From NCBI RefSeq assembly GCF_009759685.1, contig NZ_CP046654.1:682001-746000 (forward strand): a stretch of 64,000 bases of DNA, given 5' to 3'. The stretch comes from Acinetobacter baumannii. GTDB taxonomy: Bacteria; Pseudomonadota; Gammaproteobacteria; Pseudomonadales; Moraxellaceae. Below the pieces are notes generated by a model that ran no database searches, had not been told where the DNA came from, and saw only the letters and a list, made by a program, of their open reading frames with translations. This document shows, one piece after another, positions 1 through 9,172 of this stretch; within the stretch, counting starts at the first letter, position 1; each line of letters starts with the position of its first letter. The translations under genes and the position numbers were made by a program.

Positions 1-563
1 CGACTTAATGATGGATGATCTTTCCAGCAATACCGTTCAGGCCAGTCTTTTGCCTCCTCGGCATAATCAATTCCAATACGTGGCGTTAAAACCACTTCTG
101 GCTGTATAGTGGCTGCCTCGATCCATAGTCCAGATTCTTCACCCAAAGTCTGGCCTTTTAAAGTCCGATCAATGCCTAAATAACGCGTCAGTTTGCCGGG
201 TCCAGCCAAAAGCTTATATTCTTTTTTAGTTGAAGCACTATTTAAAAATGCTGATCGAATCATCACTCCTTCAGGTACACCTTCTGTTTGAGTAATAATG
301 TTGAGCATTTCATACATGCCATAAATTAAATAGACATAAATGGTACCACCATGGCGATACATCACCTCTGTTCGTGCGGTACGTTTGTCATTGTAGCTAT
401 GGCAGGCTTTATCGCGGACGCCCAAATAAGCTTCTGTTTCACTAATTGTACAGCGGATAACTTGTCCATCAGGCTGTCGCTTACATAATACGCAGCCGAT
501 TAAATCATATGCTACTTCCGAAGTTTCTCGTTGAAACCAGCTTAATGGTAAAATATCTGACAT
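1..563 (-). CDS. DNA-3-methyladenine glycosylase, AAG/MPG family (3' end cut by window edge)
   Basis: A base-excision repair enzyme that removes alkylated purines such as 3-methyladenine from DNA. About 187 residues are readable from the ATG at 563, and the frame is still open at base 1, so the C-terminus lies outside the window. The family signature is visible: TEAYLG with the likely catalytic Glu44, DKACHS, TEVMYRHGGTIYVYLIYG and a downstream AGPGKLTR segment. Most of the roughly 200-residue family length is present. It is divergent from mutM, with 75 bases between the two starts, so two glycosylase genes share one promoter region. The family call is firm; the exact substrate range is inferred from the family. 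Confidence 0.9.
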   Translation of the reverse strand, partial: MSDILPLSWFQRETSEVAYDLIGCVLCKRQPDGQVIRCTISETEAYLGVRDKACHSYNDKRTARTEVMYRHGGTIYVYLIYGMYEMLNIITQTEGVPEGVMIRSAFLNSASTKKEYKLLAGPGKLTRYLGIDRTLKGQTLGEESGLWIEAATIQPEVVLTPRIGIDYAEEAKDWPERYCWKDHPSLS

Positions 564-638
564 AGTATTCTCTGAAATATTACATACCACACGTTATACT
601 TGATTAATCCAGTATATCTGTTAATTCTGCGAGTTGGC

Positions 639-1463
639 ATGCCTGAGTTACCCGAAGTCGAAACCACTAAAACCAGTTTATTTCCCTTATTGAATCAAAA
701 AGTTCTAAGTGTTGAAGTACGCAATCCTAGCTTACGCTGGCCTATACCAGATAATGTTCAGAAACTTGTTGGACAACGTCTCATTGGGTTAAATCGACGT
801 TCAAAATATATTTTGGCAGAGTTTGAACAAGATCAAATGCTCTGGCATTTAGGAATGTCGGGTAGTTTTCGCCTGTGTCAACCAAACGATGAACTGAGAA
901 AGCATGATCATCTCATTATTCAATTTGAAGACCAGCAGTTACGTTACCATGACCCACGTCGTTTTGGCTGTATTCTTTGGCTTAACCCTGAAACTCAAGG
1001 CAAACTCATCGATACTTTAGGGCCAGAGCCTTTAAGTACTGACTTTCATGCAGAATATTTAGCTTCTAAACTTAAAAATAAAGCTGTCGGCATAAAAATT
1101 GCACTCATGGATAATCATGTAGTGGTTGGGGTTGGCAATATCTATGCAACTGAAAGCTTGTTTAATGTTGGCATTCATCCAGCACAGCCTGCTGGTGATT
1201 TAACCATGCAACAGATTGAGAAACTGGTTGTTGAGATTAAGCGAATTTTAAAGTCAGCAATTGATTTAGGCGGCTCGACTTTACGAGACTACAGCAATGC
1301 CATGGGTGAAAATGGTTATTTTCAACAGACTTTACTCGCTTATGGTCGTGCCGGTGAAATGTGTGTTAACTGTGAAACCACATTAGAAAACTTAAAACTC
1401 GGTCAGCGTGCCAGCGTATTTTGCCCACAGTGCCAACCACTTAAAAAGCTGAGAAAGCCTTAA
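639..1463 (+). CDS. mutM: Formamidopyrimidine-DNA glycosylase (Fpg/MutM)
   Basis: Bifunctional glycosylase/AP lyase that excises 8-oxoguanine and formamidopyrimidines. I start it at 639, giving 274 residues beginning MPELPEVET, because Fpg needs Pro as its second codon: after Met removal that proline is the catalytic nucleophile. A longer frame from 600 would destroy this. Other hallmarks are the Glu next to that Pro, MDNHVVVGVGNIYATE in the helix-two-turn-helix region, and the C-terminal zinc finger C-x2-C-x16-C-x2-C (CVNC...CPQC). Length fits the family (about 270). The next gene, ppiC, starts 19 bases downstream and is probably co-transcribed. Confidence 0.97.
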   Translation: MPELPEVETTKTSLFPLLNQKVLSVEVRNPSLRWPIPDNVQKLVGQRLIGLNRRSKYILAEFEQDQMLWHLGMSGSFRLCQPNDELRKHDHLIIQFEDQQLRYHDPRRFGCILWLNPETQGKLIDTLGPEPLSTDFHAEYLASKLKNKAVGIKIALMDNHVVVGVGNIYATESLFNVGIHPAQPAGDLTMQQIEKLVVEIKRILKSAIDLGGSTLRDYSNAMGENGYFQQTLLAYGRAGEMCVNCETTLENLKLGQRASVFCPQCQPLKKLRKP

Positions 1464-1482
1464 TTTTTTGGAGGAAGACAAC

Positions 1483-1773
1483 ATGCAAACAGCAATTGTC
1501 CGACATATTTTAGTCAAAGATAAAGACTTAGCCGAACAGCTGAAAAAGAAGCTACAAAGTGGTGCTGACTTTGCCAAACTTGCCAAGCAATACTCCACCT
1601 GTAATTCGGCAAAACGTGGTGGTGAACTTGGTGAAGTCAAAAAAGGGCAATTGGTGCCTGTCATTGACAAAGTAGTTTTTACGGCTGCTGAACGTGTATT
1701 ACAAGGTCCAATCAAAAGCCAGTTTGGCTATCATCTCTTAGAAGTTAAATTCAGAATGACTGGCTTACGTTGA
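1483..1773 (+). CDS. ppiC: Parvulin-type peptidyl-prolyl cis-trans isomerase (PpiC-like)
   Basis: Small single-domain prolyl isomerase of 96 residues, close to the 93 of E. coli PpiC. The ATG at 1483 follows a strong GGAGG (1470-1474). Parvulin features are visible: VRHILVKD at the N-terminus, SGADFAKLAKQYSTC, the KRGGELGEV loop and SQFGYHLLEV at the C-terminus. There is no signal peptide, so it is cytoplasmic. It is 19 bases downstream of mutM and likely in the same transcript. It converges on the next gene with only 10 bases between stop codons. Confidence 0.93.
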   Translation: MQTAIVRHILVKDKDLAEQLKKKLQSGADFAKLAKQYSTCNSAKRGGELGEVKKGQLVPVIDKVVFTAAERVLQGPIKSQFGYHLLEVKFRMTGLR

Positions 1774-1783
1774 TTTCAGCATT

Positions 1784-2137
1784 TTACTTGTAATTGTGGG
1801 GAGCTTTAGCCTGCATATTGATTTGATATGTCCAGGCTTTAACATACTCACCCGATTCTAATTTTATATCTGCTGTCACGCGTTGGTATTGAAAGCCTTC
1901 AAAATCATCTAACATTTGCCAGTTTTCTGCTAACTTTTCTGTGCTAAACAAATAGCCTTCTACCCAATCTGCTTCTGGATCTAATTCTAAGGCCTTTAAG
2001 CCTTTGTCTGGTCCCCAATCTAAAATATGAATCACTCCTCGTACACTCGCTTTTGTCCAGTTACCACCAATCTGCTCTAAAATATGAGCATTTGCTTTAT
2101 TAGGGCATAAAGTTCCATATACAAAAAGCTGATTCAT
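1784..2137 (-). CDS. Gamma-glutamylcyclotransferase-like (GGCT/AIG2/YtfP) protein
   Basis: 117 residues starting MNQLFVYGTLCPNKAN. The ATG at 2137 follows AAGGAC at a good distance; a longer frame to 2245 would run into the mscL terminator and is not used. The VYGTL phosphate-binding motif and the acidic LDDFEGFQYQR segment, which carries the conserved Glu, place it in the GGCT/YtfP fold. The substrate is unknown: these small bacterial members need not act on gamma-glutamyl amino acids. It stands alone, convergent with ppiC and downstream of mscL, from which a strong hairpin separates it. Confidence 0.8.
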   Translation of the reverse strand: MNQLFVYGTLCPNKANAHILEQIGGNWTKASVRGVIHILDWGPDKGLKALELDPEADWVEGYLFSTEKLAENWQMLDDFEGFQYQRVTADIKLESGEYVKAWTYQINMQAKAPHNYK

Positions 2138-2231
2138 TAATTTATGTCCTTGTTCTATCTGCTTAGCTAAACTTAACTGTGATTTAGCAAGTTTATCAAT
2201 ATCTCTAGTCCAGTATAAAATGCTATGTAAT

Positions 2232-2260
2232 AAAAAACGGTACACTAGGTACCGTTTTTT
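2232..2260 (-). terminator. Rho-independent terminator after mscL (bidirectional)
   Basis: A perfect 12-bp stem (2232-2243 with 2249-2260), GC core ACGGTAC, five-base loop, with A-run and T-run on both sides. It ends mscL transcription on the minus strand and could work in both directions. Confidence 0.85.
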
Positions 2261-2278
2261 ATACTTAAATACTTTTTA

Positions 2279-2710
2279 TTAAGCTTGTTTTTTCAACTCA
2301 TCACGAATTTCACGTAATAATTGGATGTCTTCTGGAGTTGCAGCTGGAGCTTCTGGCTCATTCTTATCACGGCGAAGTTTGTTTAATAATTTCACCATTA
2401 AGAACACAACCCAAGCCAAAATCAGGAAGTTAATTAAAATGGTCAGGAAGTTACCATAAGTTAATACATTGATACCTGCTTTTTGTAAGGCATCTAGAGA
2501 TTGTAAGTTATTAGGGTTTGCACCTAACACGATAAATTTCTGCGAGAAATCAACACCACCACCAGTAATTACAGTGATAAGTGGCATGATGATATCTTTT
2601 ACTAACGAGTCTACGATTTTGCCAAAAGCACCACCAATAATTACACCAATGGCTAAATCCATCATATTGCCTTTAATGGCAAATTCTTTAAATTCTTGAA
2701 TAATACTCAT
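2279..2710 (-). CDS. mscL: Large-conductance mechanosensitive channel MscL
   Basis: Inner-membrane homopentameric channel that opens under membrane tension and releases solutes during osmotic downshock. 143 residues, normal family length (about 136). Order: N-terminal amphipathic helix ([13 protein letters not shown]), TM1 with the pore-lining [19 protein letters not shown], a periplasmic loop, TM2 ([19 protein letters not shown]), and the charged C-terminal bundle helix. It is a single-gene unit ended by the hairpin at 2232-2260. Confidence 0.98.
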   Translation of the reverse strand: MSIIQEFKEFAIKGNMMDLAIGVIIGGAFGKIVDSLVKDIIMPLITVITGGGVDFSQKFIVLGANPNNLQSLDALQKAGINVLTYGNFLTILINFLILAWVVFLMVKLLNKLRRDKNEPEAPAATPEDIQLLREIRDELKKQA

Positions 2711-2915
2711 CTAAACATCTCCAGATGTAGGGGGGAGGAACACATCATATTTTTCTTTTTTCACTGGCCTCTTATCCGTCTAGATAGTACTCGCCATGAT
2801 ATTGATAATTTAATATTTTTTTCAAAAAAAGAAAGCTATTTCACACTTTAACAACATATTTGCTTACAAGAAAAATATGACTTTAAGTTTACTTTCAGCT
2901 TTACCAGTAAGCAAT

Positions 2916-2950
2916 AAAAAACCGCTAAACGAATTTAGCGGTTTTTCTTT
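2916..2950 (-). terminator. Rho-independent terminator after typA
   Basis: Nine-bp stem ACCGCTAAA (2921-2929) with TTTAGCGGT (2934-2942), four-base loop CGAA, flanked by A and T runs, 24 bases beyond the typA stop. Confidence 0.85.
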
Positions 2951-2965
2951 TTCATTTAAGAAAAA

Positions 2966-4801
2966 TTATTTATCACGGTTACGTTTACGTTCATTTTCAG
3001 TCAAGTAACGCTTACGGATACGAATTGATTTTGGAGTAACTTCTACTAACTCGTCATCTTCAATAAATTCAAGAGCTTGTTCAAGCGTGAATTCAATTGC
3101 AGGTGTTAAAGTTAAAGCATCATCAGTACCAGACGCACGAACGTTAGTTAACTGTTTCGCTTTAGTTGGGTTTACAACCATATCGTCTGAACGAGAGTTA
3201 ATACCTACGATCATACCTTCGTAAACTTCTAACTGTGGCTTAGCGAATAAACGACCGCGGTCTTGTAAGCTGAATAATGCATAGCCCAAGCATGTACCTT
3301 GAACCATAGAAATCAACACACCGTTTTGACGCTTCGCAACAGTACCTTGTTTAAGAGGACCATAGTGAGAGAAGCTTGAAGTCATAATACCAGTACCAGA
3401 GGTCATGGTTAAGAATTCAGAACGGAAACCAATTAAACCACGTGAAGGAACAGTTGCTTCAATACGGATACGACCCTTACCGTCAACTTCCATATTGGTC
3501 ATTTCGCCTTTACGGTGACCCATTTGTTCCATTACAGCGCCTTGGTGCTGCTCTTCAACGTCAAACGTTACGTTTTCGTAAGGTTCTTGTTTTTCACCAT
3601 CAATTTCTTTAATGATTACTTGCGGACGTGATACACCTAATTCGAAGCCTTCACGACGCATGTTTTCAATTAAAACTGAAAGGTGAAGTTCACCACGGCC
3701 AGACACTTTGAAACGGTCTGGACTGTCAGTATCTTCAACACGTAAAGCTACGTTGTGAATTAATTCGCGATCAAGACGCTCACGAATATTACGTGAAGTT
3801 ACGAATTTACCTTCTTTACCAGCAAACGGAGAGTTGTTTACTTGGAAAGTCATAGACACTGTAGGTTCATCTACAGATAAAGGTGGTAATGCTTCAACGT
3901 TTTTCGGATCACAAATCGTGTCAGAAATGTTAAGTGCATCAATACCAGTAATACATACGATATCGCCTGCAGATGCAGAATCAACATCAATACGCTCTAA
4001 ACCATGGTAACCCATGATTTTTAAGATACGACCGTTACGTGTATTGCCTTCTTTGTCAATTACAGTAACAGGAGTATTTAGTTTTACAGAACCACGTTGA
4101 ATACGACCAACACCGATAACACCTACGAAGCTGTTATAGTCAAGTGATGAAATCTGCATTTGGAATGGACCATCAACATCAACAGCTGGTGGCTCAACGA
4201 TGTCTACAATCGTTTCGAACAACGGAGTCATGTCTTCTGCAAGCTCTTCAGGAGCAGGACCCGCTACACCACGTAAACCTGATGCATAAACGATTGGGAA
4301 ATCAAGTTGCTCATCAGTTGCGCCAAGGTTATCAAACAAATCAAATACTTGATCGATTACCCAGTCTGGACGCGCACTTGGCTTGTCAACTTTGTTGATA
4401 ATCACGATTGGTTTTAAACCACGGGCAAAGGCTTTTTGAGTCACAAAGCGAGTTTGTGGCATTGGGCCTTCTTGTGAGTCAACAAGAAGTAGTACGCAGT
4501 CAACCATCGACATTACACGTTCTACTTCACCACCGAAGTCGGCGTGTCCCGGGGTATCCACGATGTTGATACGGTAAGTTGTATCTGTACGTTTGTCTAA
4601 CCAAGTAATAGCGGTGTTTTTCGCTAAGATGGTAATACCACGTTCACTTTCAAGCGCATTCGAGTCCATGACACGCTCAATCTCGCCTGCTCGGTCACCG
4701 AGAGCACCTGATTGCTGAAGTAGTTTATCGACAAGTGTGGTTTTCCCGTGGTCGACGTGCGCAATAATTGCGATATTACGGAGATTTTTGATATCTGACA
4801 T
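2966..4801 (-). CDS. typA: Ribosome-associated translational GTPase TypA/BipA
   Basis: 611 residues, a translation-factor GTPase that binds 70S ribosomes and supports 50S assembly and growth under stress or cold (family knowledge). The G motifs are complete: [10 protein letters not shown] (G1), the RGITI switch I segment, [12 protein letters not shown] (G3) and [10 protein letters not shown] (G4). EF-Tu-like domain II, EF-G-like domains III and V, and the TypA-specific C-terminal domain follow, ending in a basic tail ([10 protein letters not shown]...KRNRDK). No clear Shine-Dalgarno precedes the ATG at 4801. Upstream, TATAAT lies at 4839-4834 with an 18-bp inverted repeat across the -35 region (4848-4865). 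Confidence 0.98.
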   Translation of the reverse strand: MSDIKNLRNIAIIAHVDHGKTTLVDKLLQQSGALGDRAGEIERVMDSNALESERGITILAKNTAITWLDKRTDTTYRINIVDTPGHADFGGEVERVMSMVDCVLLLVDSQEGPMPQTRFVTQKAFARGLKPIVIINKVDKPSARPDWVIDQVFDLFDNLGATDEQLDFPIVYASGLRGVAGPAPEELAEDMTPLFETIVDIVEPPAVDVDGPFQMQISSLDYNSFVGVIGVGRIQRGSVKLNTPVTVIDKEGNTRNGRILKIMGYHGLERIDVDSASAGDIVCITGIDALNISDTICDPKNVEALPPLSVDEPTVSMTFQVNNSPFAGKEGKFVTSRNIRERLDRELIHNVALRVEDTDSPDRFKVSGRGELHLSVLIENMRREGFELGVSRPQVIIKEIDGEKQEPYENVTFDVEEQHQGAVMEQMGHRKGEMTNMEVDGKGRIRIEATVPSRGLIGFRSEFLTMTSGTGIMTSSFSHYGPLKQGTVAKRQNGVLISMVQGTCLGYALFSLQDRGRLFAKPQLEVYEGMIVGINSRSDDMVVNPTKAKQLTNVRASGTDDALTLTPAIEFTLEQALEFIEDDELVEVTPKSIRIRKRYLTENERKRNRDK

Positions 4802-4833
4802 GAAAATTCGAAACGCCTAAAATTTGAGGGCAA

Positions 4834-4865
4834 ATTATACAGAAAAACACTACTCTTGAGTAGTG
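4834..4865 (-). promoter_or_regulatory. typA promoter region with overlapping palindrome
   Basis: On the minus strand a perfect TATAAT (4839-4834) lies 33 bases before the typA ATG. A perfect inverted repeat, CACTACTC-TT-GAGTAGTG (4848-4865), covers the place of the -35 box, which is itself poor (TACTCA). This layout suggests an operator or an activator site; the protein is unknown. Confidence 0.5.
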
Positions 4866-4979
4866 ACAGTTTATTGACATTGACAAAAAAATTTTCCAAT
4901 AGTCTGTATTTCGTTTTGTAAAGATAGGTATCTCGATTAGAATAGCGCCAATTTGCGAAATTGCGGCGTATTTACTCCC

Positions 4980-6338
4980 ATGTCCAATCAACCATCACAA
5001 GACAGTCTTGACCTCGTTTATGGGCTAGATGACCGACCAAAACCGTTCGTGGCTTTTTTGGCAGCCTTTCAACATTTGCTTGCAATTATTGTCCCGATTG
5101 TTACTCCCGGACTTCTAATTTGCTTAGCATTAGGCGTTCCACGAAATGAAACCAATATGATTTTATCAATGTCTTTGGTCATTTCAGGAATCGCGACTTT
5201 CTTACAATGTAAAAAAGTTGGTCCGTTTGGTGCAGGCTTACTTATTGTTCAAGGTACAAGTTTTAACTTTATTGGCCCGATTATCGGTATTGGCAGTGCA
5301 ATGGTTGCTGCAGGTACACCAGTCAATCAAGTTATGGCTGCTATTTTTGGTGTTGTGATTGCAGGTTCATTTATTGAAATGGGCGTATCACAAATTCTCC
5401 CATGGGTAAAAAAGCTAATTACTCCCCTTGTGACAGGTATTGTGGTACTCCTGATTGGTCTAACGCTCATTAAAGAAGGTTTGATTAGTATGGGCGGTGG
5501 TTATCAAGCCATGCAGGACCATACTTTTGCCAGTGCTGATAACCTTATAATGTCGTGTACGGTTCTTGCTATTATTATTGTCCTAAACCGTATTCGTATT
5601 GTCTGGATTAAAAGTTCAGCTATTTTAATTGCTTTAGTGATTGGCTACATTCTTGCCGGCTTTATGGGATATCTAGACTTCTCTGGTCTAAAAGATGCGC
5701 CCGTGATTCAAATTCCGACACCGATGCATTTTGGCTTAAGCTTCTCATGGGGCTTATTTATTCCAATGGCATTTATTTATTTGGTTACGTCTTTAGAAGC
5801 AATTGGTGACGTAACGGCAACCAGTAAACTATCAAACCAACCTGTAGATGGTCCTCAGTGGATGCAACGTATTAAGGGTGGTGTGTTAGTAAATGGTGCA
5901 AATTCACTACTTGCTGGCCTATTCAATACTTTCCCAAGCTCCGTGTTTGCCCAAAATAATGGTGTTATCCAATTAACTGGCGTAGCAAGTCGTTATGTAG
6001 GAATCTGGATTGCTGCTTTACTCATTTTATTAGGTCTATTCCCTGCTGTAGCTGGTGTAATACAAGCTGTTCCACAAGCCGTATTAGGTGGAGCAGTCAT
6101 GGTAATGTTCGGTGCTGTTGCTGCCTCAGGTATTAATATTCTTTCATCAATTCATTTAGATCGCCGCGCTCTTTTAATTATTGCAATTTCACTTGCATTA
6201 GGTTTGGGTGTTGCTCAAGTGCCACAAATTTTGGAGCATCTGCCAGAATTATTTAAAAATATTTTTAGTTCCGGCGTAGCAACAGGCGGTATTGCAGCAT
6301 TAATTTTAAATGTTGTACTCCCAGAAACACATAAATAA
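4980..6338 (+). CDS. Nucleobase:cation symporter-2 family permease (uracil/xanthine/uric acid type)
   Basis: Inner-membrane transporter of about 452 residues from the ATG at 4980 (MSNQPSQDSLDL). The 27-base upstream extension is not convincing and neither start has a clear Shine-Dalgarno. NCS2 features: N-terminal QHLLAIIVPIVTPGLLIC, about 14 hydrophobic segments, SLEAIGDVTATSKL (the conserved acidic region that contacts the nucleobase and cation) and the NGANSLLAGLFNTFP signature. Xanthine or urate transport is the likeliest role from family resemblance, but the sequence does not fix the substrate. It is divergent from typA and ends at a hairpin (6359-6378) before rsmC. Confidence 0.88.
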   Translation: MSNQPSQDSLDLVYGLDDRPKPFVAFLAAFQHLLAIIVPIVTPGLLICLALGVPRNETNMILSMSLVISGIATFLQCKKVGPFGAGLLIVQGTSFNFIGPIIGIGSAMVAAGTPVNQVMAAIFGVVIAGSFIEMGVSQILPWVKKLITPLVTGIVVLLIGLTLIKEGLISMGGGYQAMQDHTFASADNLIMSCTVLAIIIVLNRIRIVWIKSSAILIALVIGYILAGFMGYLDFSGLKDAPVIQIPTPMHFGLSFSWGLFIPMAFIYLVTSLEAIGDVTATSKLSNQPVDGPQWMQRIKGGVLVNGANSLLAGLFNTFPSSVFAQNNGVIQLTGVASRYVGIWIAALLILLGLFPAVAGVIQAVPQAVLGGAVMVMFGAVAASGINILSSIHLDRRALLIIAISLALGLGVAQVPQILEHLPELFKNIFSSGVATGGIAALILNVVLPETHK

Positions 6339-6358
6339 CCAATTTTAATTTTGATTAC

Positions 6359-6385
6359 TGCCCAGTTTTCACTGGGCATTCTTCT
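6359..6385 (+). terminator. Terminator after the NCS2 permease
   Basis: Eight-bp stem TGCCCAGT/ACTGGGCA (6359-6366 with 6371-6378), then TTCTTCTT. It lies just before the rsmC start. Confidence 0.7.
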
Positions 6386-6400
6386 TCATGAGAGATGTAC

Positions 6401-7414
6401 ATGGACCCTAGAAGTGAAGTGATATTAAGACAACAAAACTATTTAAAAGGTAGGGTCTTGTTAATTAATGCACCGAATGACGCCCTAGTCAGTCAATTAC
6501 CCACTGAGATTGATGCATCAGTGTGGACTTGGAATTATGCTGACTATCAGGGTTTTGTGAATGCAGGCACACCAGCTCATTTCTCGGTTGAGTTTCCATC
6601 ACAAGAATTTGATCAGGCTATAATTTTTGTTCCAAAATCAAAAGAGCTTTTAAACTATATATTGCATGTAGTGATGAGCCATCTGAAAATTGACCAATCA
6701 GTTTTTTTAGTAGGTGAAAAAAAAGGTGGTGTTGAAAGAGCAGCAAAACAACTACAAAGCTTTGGCAAAATACTTAAACTTGATAGTGCCCGACATTGTC
6801 AGTTATGGCATTTAAAAATTGAGAAAACTGAAAAGATCAAACCTCTTGAAAGCTGGTTAAAAACCTATACTGTTCAAGTAAATGAGCAAGAACTTACCAT
6901 TTGTGCCCTACCCGGCGTTTTCAGCCAAACTCATCTAGATGCCGGAACTGCTGTTTTACTCCCTTATCTAAATCAGGTGAAATCAGGTAGAATTGCCGAC
7001 TTCGGGTGTGGAGCTGGAATTATCAGTTGCTATTTGGCAAAAGCAAATTCAAGTAATATTATCCATGCCCTAGATATTGATGCCTTCGCTTTACAGTCAA
7101 CGGAAATGACTTTTAGTCGAAATGGAATAGGTTCAGACCAGTTGAGATTGCAGCCTGTTACAGGAATTGCAGACGCCCCAACAGAACTTGATGCCATTGT
7201 CAGTAATCCTCCCTTCCATCAGGGTATTCATACCAACTATGATGCAAGTGAAGGACTCTGCCAGAACGCTAAAAAACATTTAAAGGCATCAGGTGAGCTA
7301 TGGATTGTAGCGAACCGTTTTTTAAACTATCCGATCTTAATTGAGAAGCACTTTGGTCAGTGTGAGATTAAAACTGATCTTCAAGGCTTTAAGGTGTTAT
7401 ATGCCTGTGCATAA
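6401..7414 (+). CDS. rsmC: 16S rRNA m2G1207 methyltransferase RsmC
   Basis: 337 residues from [11 protein letters not shown]. The ATG at 6401 is preferred to the one at 6395 because GAGAG sits at proper distance from it. RsmC has a non-catalytic N-terminal half and a C-terminal Rossmann methyltransferase half. The SAM site is visible as [15 protein letters not shown], with acidic ALDIDAFAL after it and the base-amino-methylating tetrapeptide NPPF in VSNPPFHQG. It modifies G1207 of 16S rRNA in the 30S subunit. lysP begins 21 bases later and is probably transcribed from the same mRNA. Confidence 0.95.
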   Translation: MDPRSEVILRQQNYLKGRVLLINAPNDALVSQLPTEIDASVWTWNYADYQGFVNAGTPAHFSVEFPSQEFDQAIIFVPKSKELLNYILHVVMSHLKIDQSVFLVGEKKGGVERAAKQLQSFGKILKLDSARHCQLWHLKIEKTEKIKPLESWLKTYTVQVNEQELTICALPGVFSQTHLDAGTAVLLPYLNQVKSGRIADFGCGAGIISCYLAKANSSNIIHALDIDAFALQSTEMTFSRNGIGSDQLRLQPVTGIADAPTELDAIVSNPPFHQGIHTNYDASEGLCQNAKKHLKASGELWIVANRFLNYPILIEKHFGQCEIKTDLQGFKVLYACA

Positions 7415-7435
7415 CAAACTATGTAAGGAATCTCC

Positions 7436-8896
7436 ATGAGCGAAACACATGCTCCTGAAAAACTCCAGCGTAAGCTTGGGGCTCGTCATCTGAATATGAT
7501 CGCCATTGGTGGTTCCATTGGTACAGGTCTCTTCCTTGCTTCTGGGTCAACGATTGCAAATGCAGGTCCAGGCGGGGCGTTACTCGCCTACTCCCTCATT
7601 GGTATTATGATTTACTTCTTAATGACCAGTTTAGGTGAACTTGCGACACACACACCAACATCCGGTGCATTCTTTACCTATGGAAGTCGCTACGTCGAAG
7701 AAGGTTTTGGTTTCGCTCTAGGCTGGAACTACTGGTACAACTGGGCAATTACGGTTGCGTTTGAACTCGTTGCCGTACAGTTTATTATGAAATTCTGGTT
7801 TCCAGATGTTCCCGGATTCTATTGGAGCGCCCTCTTTCTCGTCATTATCTTTATGATTAATGCGATGACCGTAAAAGGATTTGGTGAAAGTGAATTCTGG
7901 TTCTCCATGGTTAAAGTAATTGCCATTGTTGCCTTTATTATCATTGGTATCGCCATGATTATTAAGATTATGTTGACACCAGGAGTAGCAACTTTTGGCA
8001 ACTGGACTTATAAAGAGGCACCTTTCGTAGGTGGTTTACAAGCCATGATTGGGGTAGCCATGATTGCCGGGTTCTCATTTCAGGGAACCGAGATGGTGGG
8101 TGTTGCAGCGGGTGAATCAAAAGATCCGAAGAAGACGATTCCGCTTGCAATTAAACAGATTTTCTGGCGAATTTTATTATTCTATATCTTGTGTATTTTC
8201 ATTATCGGCACCCTAATTGCCTATGATGATCCAAACTTATTACAAGCAGCAGCAACAGAAAATATTGCTCTTTCTCCTTTCACCTTACTTTATGAAAAAG
8301 TAGGTTTTGCTTTTGCTGCAAGCTTAATGAATGCAGTTATTTTGACTGCTATTTTGTCAGCAGGTAACTCGGGCATGTATTCTTCTACCCGTATGTTATT
8401 TGATATGGCGCAACAAGGCCGTGCACCAAAATGGTTTGCAAAACTCGATAATCGTGGTGTTCCAATGAATGCGTTATATGCAACTACATTCATTGCTGCA
8501 TTCTGCTTCTTAACGACTTTTATCGGAGAAAAGCAAGTATTTAACTGGCTCCTCAATATGTCAGGAATGTGTGGTTTCATTGTCTGGTTAGGTATTGCAA
8601 TTTCGCATTATCGTTTCCGTAAAGGTTATATTGCTCAAGGTTATAAATTAGAAGATCTTGCATACCGCGCTAAGTTTTTCCCATTCGCACCTTGGTTTGC
8701 CTTTATCCTCTGTTCTGTCATTATTTTAGGACAAAACTACCAAGCGGTTTTAGGCGGTAAAATTGACTGGATTGGCTTACTTTCTACTTATATCAGCTTG
8801 CCTTTATTCTTAGTAATCTGGCTTGGATATAAATGGAAAAATAAAACTAAATTAATTCCTTACGATCAAATGGATGTAAAACCAGAGCAAGATTAA
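7436..8896 (+). CDS. lysP: Lysine-specific amino acid permease (LysP-like, APC superfamily)
   Basis: 486-residue inner-membrane proton symporter with about 12 transmembrane helices. The N-terminus (ARHLNMIAIGGSIGTGLF) is the APC substrate-binding signature, and PGGALLAYSLIGIMIYFLMTS and EGFGFALGWNYWYNW match my memory of E. coli LysP closely, better than GABA or aromatic permeases. FSFQGTEMVGVAAGE in the middle is the second conserved APC segment. The Shine-Dalgarno AAGGAA precedes the ATG. No lysine riboswitch fits in the 21-base gap to rsmC, so control would come from the upstream promoter. Confidence 0.87.
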   Translation: MSETHAPEKLQRKLGARHLNMIAIGGSIGTGLFLASGSTIANAGPGGALLAYSLIGIMIYFLMTSLGELATHTPTSGAFFTYGSRYVEEGFGFALGWNYWYNWAITVAFELVAVQFIMKFWFPDVPGFYWSALFLVIIFMINAMTVKGFGESEFWFSMVKVIAIVAFIIIGIAMIIKIMLTPGVATFGNWTYKEAPFVGGLQAMIGVAMIAGFSFQGTEMVGVAAGESKDPKKTIPLAIKQIFWRILLFYILCIFIIGTLIAYDDPNLLQAAATENIALSPFTLLYEKVGFAFAASLMNAVILTAILSAGNSGMYSSTRMLFDMAQQGRAPKWFAKLDNRGVPMNALYATTFIAAFCFLTTFIGEKQVFNWLLNMSGMCGFIVWLGIAISHYRFRKGYIAQGYKLEDLAYRAKFFPFAPWFAFILCSVIILGQNYQAVLGGKIDWIGLLSTYISLPLFLVIWLGYKWKNKTKLIPYDQMDVKPEQD

Positions 8897-8941
8897 TACT
8901 GAGTTCAAGTAATTAATCAGCGCTTATCAAAGGTCAAAAAC

Positions 8942-8969
8942 TTGATCTTTAGTTAAAAACAGGTAAAAT
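8942..8969 (+). promoter_or_regulatory. Putative sigma70 promoter for the rtcB leader
   Basis: TTGATC (8942-8947), a 16-base spacer and TAAAAT (8964-8969). A start near 8976 would give a leader of about 200 bases before rtcB. This is inference from motif match only. Confidence 0.45.
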
Positions 8970-8996
8970 GCCGTTCATATTTTCAACGGCACTTTT
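8969..8996 (+). terminator. Hairpin after lysP, probable weak terminator
   Basis: Stem TGCCGTT (8969-8975) with AACGGCA (8985-8991), nine-base loop, then CTTTTT. Its left arm overlaps the -10 box of the putative rtcB-leader promoter. Confidence 0.6.
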
Positions 8997-9140
8997 TAAA
9001 AAAGGAGGACATCATGCCAACACTACAAGGTAAAACACAGTAACGATTTGGCACGATGTCAGCTCACGGACAAGTGTACAAATTTAATTCACTTGTCCGA
9101 ATGCTTGAATTTAAGACCTAGCATTCGCTAGGTTTTTTTA
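8976..9140 (+). ncRNA. Structured leader / small RNA candidate upstream of rtcB
   Basis: The region has three nested or consecutive hairpins. GACATCATGCCA (9008-9019) pairs with TGGCACGATGTC (9049-9060) with one mismatch. CGGACAAGTG (9067-9076) pairs perfectly with CACTTGTCCG (9090-9099). ACCTAGC/GCTAGGT (9116-9122 with 9127-9133) plus seven T form a terminator 40 bases before rtcB. A perfect AAAGGAGG (9001-9008) precedes ATG 9014 of a 9-codon ORF (MPTLQGKTQ, TAA at 9041-9043), and the same frame reopens at ATG 9056 to a stop at 9121. The first stem hides ATG 9014. It could be an attenuator leader for rtcB or a free small RNA; the sequence does not decide. Confidence 0.6.
9116..9140 (+). terminator. 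Terminator inside the rtcB leader
   Basis: Seven-bp stem ACCTAGC/GCTAGGT with a four-base loop ATTC, followed directly by seven T. It lies before rtcB, so it either ends a small RNA or acts as an attenuator. Confidence 0.8.
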
Positions 9141-9172
9141 TTCCTATTCGGACAATAAATAAGAGAATAATT

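Noticed and set aside
8976..9140. Bacterial Y RNA or tmRNA-like molecule
   Set aside because: The position before rtcB invited the idea, since Y-like RNAs accompany rtcB in some genomes. I see no tRNA-like T-loop, no Ro-binding consensus and no Ro60 gene, so I only call it a structured leader.
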